64,000 bases of DNA from Spirochaetota bacterium (GCA_022703505.1 JAKLDN010000009.1:1-64000); one strand, 5' to 3'. Counted from the first letter of the stretch, positions 26,901 through 35,255 are shown. Notes: a model not told the origin generated them from the letters alone. Numbers and translations are program-made.

Positions 26901-28370
26901 CAGCGAAAGGGAACCTTCCCAGGAGATGCGCCGGGGCCCGGCATCCTCCACCGCACCGGAGATTCCGAGACTCCCGTCGGATTCCCGGGAAGGTAAATCC
27001 AGGCTGCCCCGGAAATCAAGGGTTCCCGGCGCGCGTTCCGCGAAAACGGCCAGTTTGGCGAACTCCACCCCCCCCAATTCGGCCGTGTCGGAGAACAGGA
27101 ACAGCTCCCGGCCTTCCCCGACGGCTCGCAAGCTCGTCTTCAAGGGGAAGCTGCCTTCCCGGGCCCGGTAATCGAGATCCGCAGTCAGCGCGAGGGAGGA
27201 CAGATCGGGCCGCAAGGTACCCCGGACCCGGGCCGTCCCGTTCGGTGACCGGGCTTCCAAAGTCTTGAGGTCGATACCGTCCAGACCCCCGGACGCGTCC
27301 AGCCGGAACTCGAAGTCATCCCCCAGGAAACCTGGGGGAAGGAACCCGGACAGCTCGGCGCTGATCCTCGGATTTTTCCAGGCCTCGGGATATCGCAACC
27401 GGATGTTACCGGAATACGGCCTCCGGAACCACGGTGCCCAGGCCTTTTCCCGGCTTCCCGTCGGGTGTCCCAGCCTGGAGAGGTACAGGGATTCAAACCG
27501 CAGATCGGCATCCAGGGTTCCGGCCCGGGTGTCGTACCGGGCAAGGAGATCGAAGGGGGCGTCGTCCCGGACCTTCCGGGCTTCCAGGACGCCGTCCCGG
27601 AGAAGGACCGAAAACTCCTGACGCTCCAGGATGCCCGCGTCCGATCTTGCGGAAAGGGCGATGCTGTAGCGGGCCGCCGTCAGGTCCCGGCTGGAACTCC
27701 CCCGGACGCTGATCGAGACCGTCACCCTCTCGAACGGGAACCGGGGATCCCGGAAGGATCCGGAGAACGTACCGTCCAGGGCGACCACGAGTTCCCGTTC
27801 CGTCAAGAGGAGATCCAGGGAACGGATCTCCGCGGTCCAGGAAGCTTTCCGCTCGGGGTCCTTCAAGGACAGCCGCAGCCTTCGGGCAGAGATCGCCAGA
27901 CGCCCAAGAGGGTCGCCGGACCCGGATCCCCCGCCCAGGGTGCTCCGCAGCTTGGCGATCAAGTCGGCGTCCTTGGACAGGTCCAGATCGATCTCTACGT
28001 TCCGAAGGGTGATCCGATCCAGGGACCGCCCCGCGGCGGCTTTTCCGACCAACGCGGCCGCTGCGGCCGCCAGGTCGTATTCGGCCTCCAGCCGATCCGC
28101 GCGGAGCAGGTTCCTCCCCCCGGCATCCGTCAGGCCGAGGTAGGACAGCCTCAAGGCCCCGAATATGGACGGGGAAGCGCGGTCGTAGGATATGGATAAT
28201 CCCGAGGCGTCTTCCGCCGCGAACGCGGCGCGCGCCAGGACGGACCGAGCCCAAGCGGATCCGGCGCGGTCCAAGGGCAAGGCCGCGAGCGCTGCGCCCA
28301 GCAGGACGGCGACGACCGCCCCCGCTCCCCGCGGAAGGCGGGATTTCCCTCGATTTTTCACCCTCGACAC
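23994..28370 (-). CDS. tamB: TamB/AsmA-like translocation and lipid-transfer protein (DUF490)
   Basis: This 1458-residue inner-membrane-anchored protein has one N-terminal transmembrane segment (~15-35), a very long beta-rich periplasmic region of repeated amphipathic strands, and a C-terminal DUF490/TamB domain: LSQTEIAALLGSDLL, then INVFERNTRRLLGLDLFYLRTELVQRWLLD and a final strand FRFTWKLTY. TamB-family proteins bridge the two membranes and support Omp85-dependent insertion or phospholipid transport. It is the first gene of the tamB-bamA-skp set. The start is uncertain: GTG 28370 is annotated, but GTG 28361 has AAGG 8 bases upstream. Confidence 0.92.
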   Translation of the reverse strand: MSRVKNRGKSRLPRGAGAVVAVLLGAALAALPLDRAGSAWARSVLARAAFAAEDASGLSISYDRASPSIFGALRLSYLGLTDAGGRNLLRADRLEAEYDLAAAAAALVGKAAAGRSLDRITLRNVEIDLDLSKDADLIAKLRSTLGGGSGSGDPLGRLAISARRLRLSLKDPERKASWTAEIRSLDLLLTERELVVALDGTFSGSFRDPRFPFERVTVSISVRGSSSRDLTAARYSIALSARSDAGILERQEFSVLLRDGVLEARKVRDDAPFDLLARYDTRAGTLDADLRFESLYLSRLGHPTGSREKAWAPWFRRPYSGNIRLRYPEAWKNPRISAELSGFLPPGFLGDDFEFRLDASGGLDGIDLKTLEARSPNGTARVRGTLRPDLSSLALTADLDYRAREGSFPLKTSLRAVGEGRELFLFSDTAELGGVEFAKLAVFAERAPGTLDFRGSLDLPSRESDGSLGISGAVEDAGPRRISWEGSLSLGARPFVETALVLDPYDLAPLEPLLSALLEPKAADFLSGLSLGGGLTLSSDFSRFSYSAADFRIAPAGAAGEDTYAVLNLAGTSAEISISRLSASLGGFPIEGRVDAEFDLPRAGFRADLTLRDIPFAFQGDYDGGRVFLTGDYGFSMVATVSGPETRGVVAFKALPLPLREGTILATGDAVGEFRSPRDWGLRISSLALEPEGALKGRLPIVRLAGAVGPEGGVFPDIAVEDGRSRLSGSARYAGGAELSGIREVELNLAGEGGEALRAVGNFRDRTVAGRVDLQSFSLSRIFGSALTGRLDGGITASGTLEDPKVDFSLALREGSLRGRSLAAAAEGGLDREGLQIRDGSGRYGIHQVESTRIDLGFRTGSLSASGAYTGFLAGDVARFRFETAGDLEAAAYGASGFPNLSDIAKSLTLRGTILDFSMAKNYSARWPFTLERTGRDLVFQGGSGSEVQVRVLDDGSFLARAMPPFPLAAVVVGKVADRQIAMDLSDIRVEMTSLWPILPLPEVRFLSGIATGSLSVRGKASDPEIYGSLRFQDALLEVPNYVNAPIGPVTAPLEANGRQVTLVQPVVGIGQTAKAAVSMSFEMSQWIPRSFSLRARSVESTQVPLKTRFLGMNIAGTADADILLAAADGKLELTGALTIPRAEIVIDPSIMQAGAEGDGRVPNVDTKIDLAVRIGKGVMVYFPSKEFPVISGQADPASRLSVSYDDKQQSYALKGNAVLRGGNLFYIQRNFFLKTGRMVFNENQYSFDPRVTLEAELRTRRGQETVKIVLKAENASLFNFQPTLESTPSLSQTEIAALLGSDLLASDDGSDVDIRRTLIASTDILPQLNFINVFERNTRRLLGLDLFYLRTELVQRWLLDVARLDADVEGGVTLADYLDNTSVFAGKYLRDDVFLRGSLRLQQDQPLVNRSSLRLDSEIGFELTTPFFLFDWSLSFLHPEDLFISDNSFRFTWKLTY

Positions 28371-28406
28371 CTTAGCATAAACATAGCGCGGCGGTCATGC
28401 GGGCGC

Positions 28407-28435
28407 TTGATGAGGTCCCGTCGCCCGGGTATCCT
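28407..28435 (+). promoter_or_regulatory. Promoter immediately upstream of tmk
   Basis: TTGATG (28407-28412) and TATCCT (28430-28435) are separated by 17 bases and followed after only 6 bases by the tmk ATG at 28442. Initiation would fall at or next to the start codon. Confidence 0.55.
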
Positions 28436-28441
28436 GGAGTC

Positions 28442-29083
28442 ATGAAATACCAGGCGACGGCCTCCCGGGAGGTCTGGGACCGCTTCATCGTGTTCGAGGG
28501 AATCGACGGAACCGGGACGACAACCCAGAGAAACCTCCTGTCCGAGACGCTCAGGACCCGGTCCATTCCCTTCCATTCTACCGCGGAGCCCACGGATTCC
28601 GAGATAGGCCGGTTGATCCGGAAGATCCTGGCGGGCGACGTCCGCGTCCGGCCGGAAACCCTCGCCTACCTGTACGCCACCGACCGAAACGAGCACATCT
28701 TCGGCGAAGGGGGTATCCGGGAGCACCTGGACGCCGGGGAGGTCGTCGTTTGCGACCGGTATTTCTTCTCATCCCTCGCGTACCAGGGCAGCGCCTGCGG
28801 GCCTGAGCTCCCGGAACGACTCAATCAGGGATTCCCCCTTCCGTCCCTCCTGGTCTATTTCGAGCTGTCCCCGGATCGCGCCCTCTCCAGGATTTCCGGA
28901 CGGGGCGTCCCGGATATCTTCGAACGCGGCGATTTCCTCTCCCAGGTCTCCCGGGCATATGAGGACATCCTCAACCGGTGCGCAGACCAGGGCTTGAGGG
29001 TGATCCGGATCGACGGATCCCGGACGATACCGGAAGTGGCGGACGACATTCAACGGGCCGTCCTCTCCGCGATCGAAGGATAA
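28442..29083 (+). CDS. tmk: Thymidylate kinase (dTMP kinase) with altered P-loop
   Basis: The 213-residue protein has the dTMP kinase layout: FIVFEGIDGTGTTTQ P-loop region (residues ~15-29), the EPTDSEIGRLIRKIL segment, the DRYFFSSLAYQG motif (DRY) and LVYFELSPDRALSRI. The invariant Walker A lysine (GxDGxGKST) is Thr here (T26), so ATP phosphate binding must differ. An in-frame ATG at 28397 would extend the protein by 15 residues that lack family similarity, so I use 28442. It is transcribed divergently from tamB. It makes dTDP for DNA synthesis. Confidence 0.9.
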   Translation: MKYQATASREVWDRFIVFEGIDGTGTTTQRNLLSETLRTRSIPFHSTAEPTDSEIGRLIRKILAGDVRVRPETLAYLYATDRNEHIFGEGGIREHLDAGEVVVCDRYFFSSLAYQGSACGPELPERLNQGFPLPSLLVYFELSPDRALSRISGRGVPDIFERGDFLSQVSRAYEDILNRCADQGLRVIRIDGSRTIPEVADDIQRAVLSAIEG

Positions 29084-29163
29084 ACAACCCCGGCCCAGGA
29101 AGGTTTCCTTCCGCGCTCGAGCCGATAACGGATTCTGGCGAATCTTCCGATACTATGATCGGT

Positions 29164-29760
29164 ATGAAGCGCTCCGTTCTGTTCGCCATCCTCCTTATTG
29201 CGGCCGCGGCCGGGCTGACCGCCTATCCCGTATACTTCAAGGAACAGTATTACAGGCTCTTCCATACCCACTACATCCAGTATCCGGACGACGCTATCGA
29301 GAACATCTATTGGCTGGAACGGGCACGGGACGCAGATTTCTGCAATCCCCTGTACGCCTTGGCCAAGATCGAGAACGAACGCCAGTGGGAGCGGTACCGC
29401 TACCTCATGAACATGCATCTGGAGCTCAAGCTGATCGAGCAGCACCTGGCCCTGGGATCCAAGTTCGACAAGCGGGTTGCTTATTTTTACAACGCCCCCT
29501 GGAAGGACCAGAACCTGGAAAGCCTCAAAATCGCGGAAACCGCCTACAAGGCCGCCCTGGCCTACTGGCCCGCGGCCGTGGAATGGGCCCGGAAGGCCGA
29601 GGGCCTCCGGTTCGTCCGCTTGCCCGAAGTCCAGGCCTGGGAAGACCAGGCCCAGCGCATCGTCAGCGGAGACCTGGACTACTCGGATATCATCGCGGAT
29701 GAACTGGCCCGGGTATCCAGGGTGAGGAAAGCCTTCGAATCGATGCAGTTCACCTACTGA
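29164..29760 (+). CDS. Exported protein of unknown function
   Basis: The 198-residue protein has an N-terminal hydrophobic segment (MKRSVLFAILLIAAAAGLTAYP), either a signal peptide or a membrane anchor, with no lipobox Cys. The rest is helical and rich in Tyr/Trp/Glu (YYRLFHTHYIQYPDDAIENI; NPLYALAKIENERQWERYRY). I do not recognise the family, although the even composition suggests a conserved, structured protein. ATG 29155 three codons upstream is an alternative start; a TACTAT box 7 bases before ATG 29164 may be the promoter. It lies downstream of tmk but 80 bases away. Confidence 0.75.
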   Translation: MKRSVLFAILLIAAAAGLTAYPVYFKEQYYRLFHTHYIQYPDDAIENIYWLERARDADFCNPLYALAKIENERQWERYRYLMNMHLELKLIEQHLALGSKFDKRVAYFYNAPWKDQNLESLKIAETAYKAALAYWPAAVEWARKAEGLRFVRLPEVQAWEDQAQRIVSGDLDYSDIIADELARVSRVRKAFESMQFTY

Positions 29761-29845
29761 TCGTACTATCCGGGCAGCATCCATCCGCCGGATCGCAGGA
29801 TAGTGAACCCACCTACAGAGAAATCCCGGTTTCCCCCCGGCCCTG

Positions 29846-29886
29846 AGGAAAAAGAAACGGGGCATCCCGGAAATGGGACACCCCGT
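29846..29886 (-). terminator. Rho-independent terminator of the SPOR-domain gene
   Basis: On the minus strand ACGGGG...CCCCGT form the outer stem (29886-29857) with inner TCCC/GGGA pairs, followed by TTTCTTTTT. It lies 23 bases after the stop of the SPOR-domain gene. Confidence 0.8.
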
Positions 29887-29908
29887 CATCCTAATGGCCG
29901 GGCTATTT

Positions 29909-31435
29909 TCAGTTCTTCAGGAAGGCTTCCTTGAATCCCAAGGACCGGACCTGCAGCAAGGCCACTCCGGTTTCGTCCCTCCCCAGGGGACCTACGAACA
30001 GCCTGTACAGGGGACCGGGGCCGGTCGTGACCGTATCGATCGTTACGGGGAAGGCCCCTCGAAGCCGCGCCGCGGCGGTTTCTACGGCGGCCGTCGTCTT
30101 GAAGGCCCCTACCTGTATGTAATGTCTCCCCGGAATGAGGCTCGTGGAGTCCGGGGCGGCGGCAGGCTCCTTCGGAGGAGACGACGGTTTCACGGGAACC
30201 GGGGCGGCGGCGACCGGGGCCGCGGGGGCCGCGGCCGGCTTGGTCGGAGCCTCCGGGGGCTTGGGAGCCGCGGGTTCCATCGTGACGACGACATCCGCCG
30301 GTTCGGCCGGCACGGAATCCGCGGGCGGTACGACCGGCGAGGGCTCGGGCTGCTTCTCAGGTTCCGTTTTGGCCACCGCGATCGGTTCCGCGAGGCCGAC
30401 TTCCGGCGCTCGATCCGAATCGGGAGAGCCGGTCTGGCTCCGCGACAGGGCTTCCGGCTTTCCGGAGTCATCCATGCGTATTTCCAGGTCCGCCAGCGCC
30501 ACGCTCGGCGCCGGATCCGCCGGCCAGGCCTTCCGGGTCAGGGCAGTCTCCGGAAGCTCGTCCGGTACCAGCACCGGGTCCGCCAGGGCGGCCTCCACGG
30601 GGAGAGCCGCGGGAGCGGGCCGATTCAGTCCGTGGACCACGGCCTTGTCCTCGGGGACCTCGCGGACCGCGGCCGTTTCGGGAGCCGGAAGGACCGCGGT
30701 GACGGGTCCGGACTCCAAGGGGACGACCCCCGGGCGGGCGATCAATTCGGGCCGGACCACGGGAACTTCCTTGGCGCTGGGGCTTTCGGGGACCGGGGCG
30801 GGGGGAAGAGAGGGTTCCGGCGCCTCGGATGGGGCGGAAACCTCCGGGGGCTCGGTCGGGGCTTTCGGCGATACCTCGGCGTTGACCACCGCGGACGGGG
30901 GCGGAGCGAGGTTCGAGGGCACCGGTTCCGGGATCGCCGGTTCCTCCGACGCGGTTCCTGCGGCCCCCGGCTCGGCCGCAACCGCGGGCACCTCAACGGG
31001 GATCGTAGATCGTGGCTCCTCGGTAGGAGTGGATACCCCGGCCCGGGAGGCCAGGAGGCTGGGATTGAAGTCCGGATCAACGCCGGGCCCCGAGCCCGCA
31101 GGCGGAGTCTCGGCGATGTTGCGGGGGGCGGATACCCGTACCCGGGACAGGGAGCCCGGTTCCATGGAGAGGGCTTTCGCCGCTTCGGGAGAGAGAAGCA
31201 GGAAGATCCCGGGGTTTTCCAAGCCCTTGGTGACGATCACGGTCACGGACTTGCCGTTCTCCAGGTTCACTACCTCCACGGCCGTGTTCCTGGGGAAGGA
31301 ATTGCAGGCCGCGTAGTATCCGGAATCCGGGAACTCCCCATACGCGCTCATCATGGCGCTTCCTTCCCAGGCGGATGCGCCCAACAAGGACGTCGCGAGA
31401 AGGGCGATACAAAGCACCGGCATCCATCGTTTCAT
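29909..31435 (-). CDS. RlpA-like protein with C-terminal SPOR domain
   Basis: The 508-residue protein has a signal peptide (ending LLGASA), an RlpA-like double-psi barrel region (~28-105: SAYGEFPDSGYYAACNSF, NTAVEVVNLENGKSVTVIVT, LLLSPEAAKALSM), a very long Pro/Ala/Glu-rich linker (~106-430), and a C-terminal SPOR domain (HYIQVGAFKTTAAVETAA...YRLFVGPLGRDETGVALLQVRSLGF). SPOR domains bind denuded septal glycan; RlpA proteins are glycan-cleaving or division-site proteins. No lipobox Cys follows the signal peptide, so it is probably soluble in the periplasm. It follows a small secreted-protein gene by 19 bases. Confidence 0.85.
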   Translation of the reverse strand: MKRWMPVLCIALLATSLLGASAWEGSAMMSAYGEFPDSGYYAACNSFPRNTAVEVVNLENGKSVTVIVTKGLENPGIFLLLSPEAAKALSMEPGSLSRVRVSAPRNIAETPPAGSGPGVDPDFNPSLLASRAGVSTPTEEPRSTIPVEVPAVAAEPGAAGTASEEPAIPEPVPSNLAPPPSAVVNAEVSPKAPTEPPEVSAPSEAPEPSLPPAPVPESPSAKEVPVVRPELIARPGVVPLESGPVTAVLPAPETAAVREVPEDKAVVHGLNRPAPAALPVEAALADPVLVPDELPETALTRKAWPADPAPSVALADLEIRMDDSGKPEALSRSQTGSPDSDRAPEVGLAEPIAVAKTEPEKQPEPSPVVPPADSVPAEPADVVVTMEPAAPKPPEAPTKPAAAPAAPVAAAPVPVKPSSPPKEPAAAPDSTSLIPGRHYIQVGAFKTTAAVETAAARLRGAFPVTIDTVTTGPGPLYRLFVGPLGRDETGVALLQVRSLGFKEAFLKN

Positions 31436-31454
31436 ATTGTCTCTCCCGCGGATA

Positions 31455-31958
31455 TCACCCGCGTTCCTTCCTCAAGGTCCTCGCCCACACCGCCGCCAAG
31501 GTTTTCCCCAGCTGGGAAAGGCGTTCCCGGCGTTCCTCGACCGTCCCGGAATCGAACCGTTCCGGCTTCTCGGACCCCTCGGCCAGGGCACTGCCGTCCC
31601 GGACCCTCATGAGCCTCCAGGCGAGGGATTCCGGGAACCGCACCGGCGGGTCCGAAGGTGTATCCGCATAGCGTATCCAGACGAGGGCGACATAGTCCAC
31701 ATACCCTTCCCGGGCCGACTTCAGACCCAGGACGCTCGACTGGAAGTCCGCCCGGCCGATCCGTCCGATCGTCTCGTTGGTGGCGATGAATCCGGCCGCG
31801 AAGAGATGGTCCAGGCAGCCGCCCAATAGGGCGTCGGACAGGTCCGGGGCTTCCGGTCCCCCCGAGTCCTCGAGCAGCGCGACCGAGAAGGTCTGTCCCG
31901 ACAGGGGCGCGGCCAGGCAGAGGACGGCAAGTACGCAAGCCGATACGGTTCGCTTCAC
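31455..31958 (-). CDS. Small secreted protein of unknown function
   Basis: The GTG start at 31958 has GGAG 6 bases upstream and gives a 167-residue protein with a clear signal peptide (KRTVSACVLAVLCLAAPLSGQ). The mature part includes SVALLEDSGGPEAPDLSDALLGGCLDHLFAAGF, a VDYVALVWIRY strand and a basic C terminus. I recognise no domain; the layout recalls small periplasmic proteins that sit beside SPOR proteins. It is probably co-transcribed with the downstream RlpA/SPOR-like gene. Confidence 0.7.
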   Translation of the reverse strand: MKRTVSACVLAVLCLAAPLSGQTFSVALLEDSGGPEAPDLSDALLGGCLDHLFAAGFIATNETIGRIGRADFQSSVLGLKSAREGYVDYVALVWIRYADTPSDPPVRFPESLAWRLMRVRDGSALAEGSEKPERFDSGTVEERRERLSQLGKTLAAVWARTLRKERG

Positions 31959-32022
31959 GGATACTCCTCTCCGCCTTCCAATATCGGCGTTCCGGCGTGC
32001 CGCGCTTACCCTTTTTTCCACG

Positions 32023-32051
32023 TTGAACCGGATCGTCCGCCGTGGTATTGT
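32023..32051 (+). promoter_or_regulatory. Promoter of the NusG-paralogue-led operon
   Basis: TTGAAC (32023-32028) and TATTGT (32046-32051) are separated by 17 bases. The predicted start near 32058 leaves a short leader of about 15 nucleotides containing GGAG before the ATG at 32073. Confidence 0.65.
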
Positions 32052-32072
32052 GCGCTCCAGGGAGCCGGAGGG

Positions 32073-32630
32073 ATGCAGTACTACGCGGTTCAAGTGAAAT
32101 CCCGATGCGAGGACGAGTATGTCCGCAGGCTCAGGTCGAATCCCGCCGTTTCCGGGGCGGAGATCCTCCTCCCGAAGCGCACGGTGATCCTTCGCAAGGG
32201 CGGTATCAAGCGGCGGGGAACGGCCCCCGTATTCCCGGGCTACGTCTTCCTGGGGCTCGACGAGGCGGTGAACCCGGAACTCCGCTGGCTCGTCCGCAGG
32301 ACTCCGGATTTCTACCGATTCCTGCCTTCCAATCAGGATCCCGTTCCCCTGGGCGGGCGGGACCTGGACCTGCTCACGCACTTCATTTCCTTCGGGGAAC
32401 GTGCCGATACCTCAAAGGTAGCCTTCGACGAGAACGACCGAATCGTCGTGCTGGAAGGCCCCCTGAAAGGCCTGGAAGGCCTGATCGTGAAGGTGGACCG
32501 CCGGAAAGGCCGGGCCAAGGTCCGGCTGGACATGTGCCGGAACTCCTTCCTGATCGACCTGGCCTTTTCCGTCGTGGACCGCGCGGGGAAAGGACAAACG
32601 GAACCCCATGGAGAATCGCGAGGAACCTAG
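32073..32630 (+). CDS. Specialised NusG-family transcription antiterminator (LoaP/RfaH/UpxY-like)
   Basis: The 185-residue protein has a NusG N-terminal domain (YYAVQVKSRCEDEYVRRL at the start, then PVFPGYVFLGLDE) and a C-terminal KOW domain (DENDRIVVLEGPLKGLEGLIVKVD, ~118-145). NusG paralogues at the head of polysaccharide or specialised-metabolite operons act as operon-specific antiterminators; general nusG normally sits next to rplK, not here. The following gene starts 23 bases before this one ends. From this position I infer that it promotes full-length transcription of the downstream sugar and molybdoenzyme genes. Confidence 0.87.
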   Translation: MQYYAVQVKSRCEDEYVRRLRSNPAVSGAEILLPKRTVILRKGGIKRRGTAPVFPGYVFLGLDEAVNPELRWLVRRTPDFYRFLPSNQDPVPLGGRDLDLLTHFISFGERADTSKVAFDENDRIVVLEGPLKGLEGLIVKVDRRKGRAKVRLDMCRNSFLIDLAFSVVDRAGKGQTEPHGESRGT

Positions 32631-34095
32631 GATCTACGTGATCGGCGCGGGCTTCGCCGGTCAATCCATCGCCCGGGAAATCAAGGCCCGGGGGATACTG
32701 GGCCGGGTCGTCGCCTTCCTGGACGACGATCCCGAGAAGATCGGACGGCGCCTGGAAAACGTGCCGGTCCTGGGACCGATCCGGGACGTGGTGAATCTCC
32801 TGCGGCGCACCCCCGCGGACGAGGCCATCATCGCCATGCCCAGCGCTTCCCGGGATTACCTCCGGGAGCTGTACGGATTGTTGAAGGCCGCGGGGTTTTC
32901 CCGCATCCGCATCCTTCCCGGCATAGCCCAGATCGTGGAGGGGGACGCCCACCTCATCCAGGCCCGGGAGATCGATCCCCAGGACCTCCTGGGCCGGGGT
33001 CCCGTGGTCATCGGCCTGGCGGAGAGCCTTTCCTACCTCAAGGAAAAGCGGGTCCTGGTCACCGGGGCCGGGGGCTCCATCGGCTCCGAACTGGCCCGCC
33101 AGCTCCTTTCCGCCCGGGTCCAGAGGCTCTACCTCTTCGGCCACGGGGAGAACTCCATCTACCAGATCGATAAGGAACTCCGCCTGCTCCAGGCTGGCGG
33201 GGTCGGGGTCCGGACGGACATCGTTCCCGTCATCGGGGAGCTCAAGGACCGGGCCTACACGACCCATATCCTGAAACGTCTCAAGGCGGATGTGATCTTC
33301 CACACGGCGGCCTACAAGCACGTTCCCATGATGGAGGAGAATCCGGTCGCCGCGGTGGAGAACAACGTCTTCGGGACCTGGAACCTGGCGGAGGCCGCCC
33401 GGGAAGCCGGAACCCAGCGCTTCGTGCTGATCTCCACGGACAAGGCCGTGGATCCCGTCTGCGTGTACGGGGCCTCCAAGCTGATCTCCGAACGGATCGT
33501 CCGGGAGGCCCAGAAGAAGGTCGGTGCAGGACGGAAATTCATGGTGGTCCGGTTCGGGAACGTCCTGGGATCCCGGGGTTCCATCCTTCCCCTGTTCCAG
33601 CGGCAGATCGAGACGGGAGGCCCCGTAACGGTCACGGATCCGGAAGCCAGCCGCTATTTCATGACCATCCCCGAAGCCTGCTCCCTGGTGCTCAAGACGG
33701 GGGGCGTGGGCGAGGGCGGGGAATCCTACCTCCTGGACATGGGGGAACCCGTCCGGATCAAGGACCTGGCGGAGCAGCTGATCCGGTTCTACGGCTTCGA
33801 GCCCGAGCGTGACATCCCCATCCGGTACATCGGACTGCGGCCTGGGGAACGGACGGTCGAGAGGCTGCACAGCGAACGGGAAACCCTCATCCCCACGACC
33901 TTCCCGAGGGTGAATCGCCTGGTGCCGGACTCCGATACGGACCTTCCGGTGGACCGACTCCTGGAGGAACTCCGGCCCGTCTGCGCGCCCCTGGAAGGTC
34001 GGGAGGGGGAGTACCGGAACCGGCGCAGGCTACGCCAGATCCTGAGGACCTACATACCGACCGTGGAGGCCCCGGCCCATGAACCCGAGTACTGA
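32608..34095 (+). CDS. Nucleotide-sugar 4,6-dehydratase, CapD/PglF-like, without membrane domain
   Basis: The 495-residue protein has an N-terminal Rossmann CoA-binding-like domain (VIGAGFAGQS, 11-20) and a C-terminal short-chain dehydrogenase domain (VTGAGGSIGSE, 151-161; STDKA, 276-280). Relatives dehydrate UDP-GlcNAc as the first step to diamino- or nonulosonic-type sugars. The usual N-terminal transmembrane helices of PglF/WbpM are absent. The SDR tyrosine is present as YGASK (287-291), where PglF/WbpM-type enzymes have Met, so FlaA1-like chemistry is possible. It overlaps the NusG-like gene and the aminotransferase gene. Confidence 0.88.
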   Translation: MENREEPRIYVIGAGFAGQSIAREIKARGILGRVVAFLDDDPEKIGRRLENVPVLGPIRDVVNLLRRTPADEAIIAMPSASRDYLRELYGLLKAAGFSRIRILPGIAQIVEGDAHLIQAREIDPQDLLGRGPVVIGLAESLSYLKEKRVLVTGAGGSIGSELARQLLSARVQRLYLFGHGENSIYQIDKELRLLQAGGVGVRTDIVPVIGELKDRAYTTHILKRLKADVIFHTAAYKHVPMMEENPVAAVENNVFGTWNLAEAAREAGTQRFVLISTDKAVDPVCVYGASKLISERIVREAQKKVGAGRKFMVVRFGNVLGSRGSILPLFQRQIETGGPVTVTDPEASRYFMTIPEACSLVLKTGGVGEGGESYLLDMGEPVRIKDLAEQLIRFYGFEPERDIPIRYIGLRPGERTVERLHSERETLIPTTFPRVNRLVPDSDTDLPVDRLLEELRPVCAPLEGREGEYRNRRRLRQILRTYIPTVEAPAHEPEY

Positions 34096-35248
34096 TTTCG
34101 TCCCCTTCGCCCTGCCCTCCCTGGGACCGGAGGAGGAGGAGGCCGTCCTTGCGGTTCTCCGTTCCGGATGGCTGACCACGGGATCCGTGGCCCTCCAGTT
34201 CGAGAGGGAGTTCGCCTCCTTCGTCGGGGCGGAGCACGCCCTGGCGGTGAACTCGGCGACCAGCGGCCTGCACCTGGCCCTGGAAGCCCTGGGCGTCGGC
34301 CCCGGGGACACCGTGGTCACGAGCCCCTATACCTTCGCCTCCACGGCCGCGGTAGCCCGGCACCTGGGCGCGGAGGTGGTCTTCTGCGACGTGGTCCCCG
34401 GGGGCTACAACATGGACCCCCGGCGGCTCGAGGAGGTGCTCGCGTCCACCCGGAACGTGAAGGCCGTAGTGCCGGTCCACGTCGGCGGACTGCCCTGTTC
34501 CATGCCGGAAATCCTGGACCTGGCCCGCAGGTACGGATGCGCGGTTGTCGAGGACGCCGCCCATTCCTTCCCCTCCCGCCTTCCGGGCGGCTTCGCGGGG
34601 ACCCTGGGGGATATCGGGGTCTTCTCGTTCTACGCCACCAAGACCATCACCACCGGAGAGGGCGGCATGGTCGTGACCTCTGATTCCCGCCTGGCCAAGC
34701 GGATGTCCGTCATGCGCATGCACGGAATCGACAAGCCCGTCTGGGACCGCTACACCTCGAAGACCGCGTCCTGGAGCTATTCCGTCGTCGAGGCGGGGTT
34801 CAAGTACAACCTCCCGGACCTCCTGGCGGCCATTGGCCGGGAACAGCTCAAGAAGGCCGACCGGTTCCTGGAGGAGAGGCGCCGGATCGCCGGGATCTAC
34901 GGCGAAAGCTTCCGCGGCCTACCCTTCGCGGAGCTTCCTCCGGAGGGCCCCGGCCACGCCTGGCACCTGTATTCCCTCCGCCTCAGGCCGGGGAGCCTGC
35001 AGGCGTCCCGGGACGAATTCGTGGATCGGCTCCGAGAGGCGGGGATCGGGACCTCGGTGCACTTCATCCCCCTCCATACCATGCCCTATTGGGCGGAGCG
35101 ATACGGGCTTACCCCGGACAGGTTCCCGGAAGCTCTTTCCTCCTTCCAACGGACCGTCTCCCTGCCCATCTGGCAGGGCATGGGCGAGGACCGCGCCCGC
35201 AGGGTGGCACGGGCCGTAGCAGAGACGGGCGCCGGGCTGTCGGGCTAG
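34079..35248 (+). CDS. DegT/DnrJ/EryC1-family sugar aminotransferase
   Basis: This PLP enzyme of 389 residues transfers an amino group to a 4-keto nucleotide sugar. The family pattern is complete: SATSGLHLALEALGVGPGDTVV, the PLP-stacking EDAAHSFPS segment, and the Schiff-base lysine in FYATKTITTGEGG (K188). The C-terminal domain contains GIGTSVHFIPLHTMPYW. It overlaps the dehydratase gene by 17 bases (GGAGG 9 bases before its ATG), so the pair should make a UDP-4-amino-4,6-dideoxyhexose. No glycosyltransferase follows; the next genes encode a molybdoenzyme. Confidence 0.93.
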   Translation: MNPSTDFVPFALPSLGPEEEEAVLAVLRSGWLTTGSVALQFEREFASFVGAEHALAVNSATSGLHLALEALGVGPGDTVVTSPYTFASTAAVARHLGAEVVFCDVVPGGYNMDPRRLEEVLASTRNVKAVVPVHVGGLPCSMPEILDLARRYGCAVVEDAAHSFPSRLPGGFAGTLGDIGVFSFYATKTITTGEGGMVVTSDSRLAKRMSVMRMHGIDKPVWDRYTSKTASWSYSVVEAGFKYNLPDLLAAIGREQLKKADRFLEERRRIAGIYGESFRGLPFAELPPEGPGHAWHLYSLRLRPGSLQASRDEFVDRLREAGIGTSVHFIPLHTMPYWAERYGLTPDRFPEALSSFQRTVSLPIWQGMGEDRARRVARAVAETGAGLSG

Positions 35249-35255
35249 GAGCAGC

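Noticed and set aside
29101-29163. Promoter for the exported protein at 29164
   Set aside because: A TACTAT lies 7 bases before the ATG but no acceptable -35 is found, so it is mentioned in the gene entry only.
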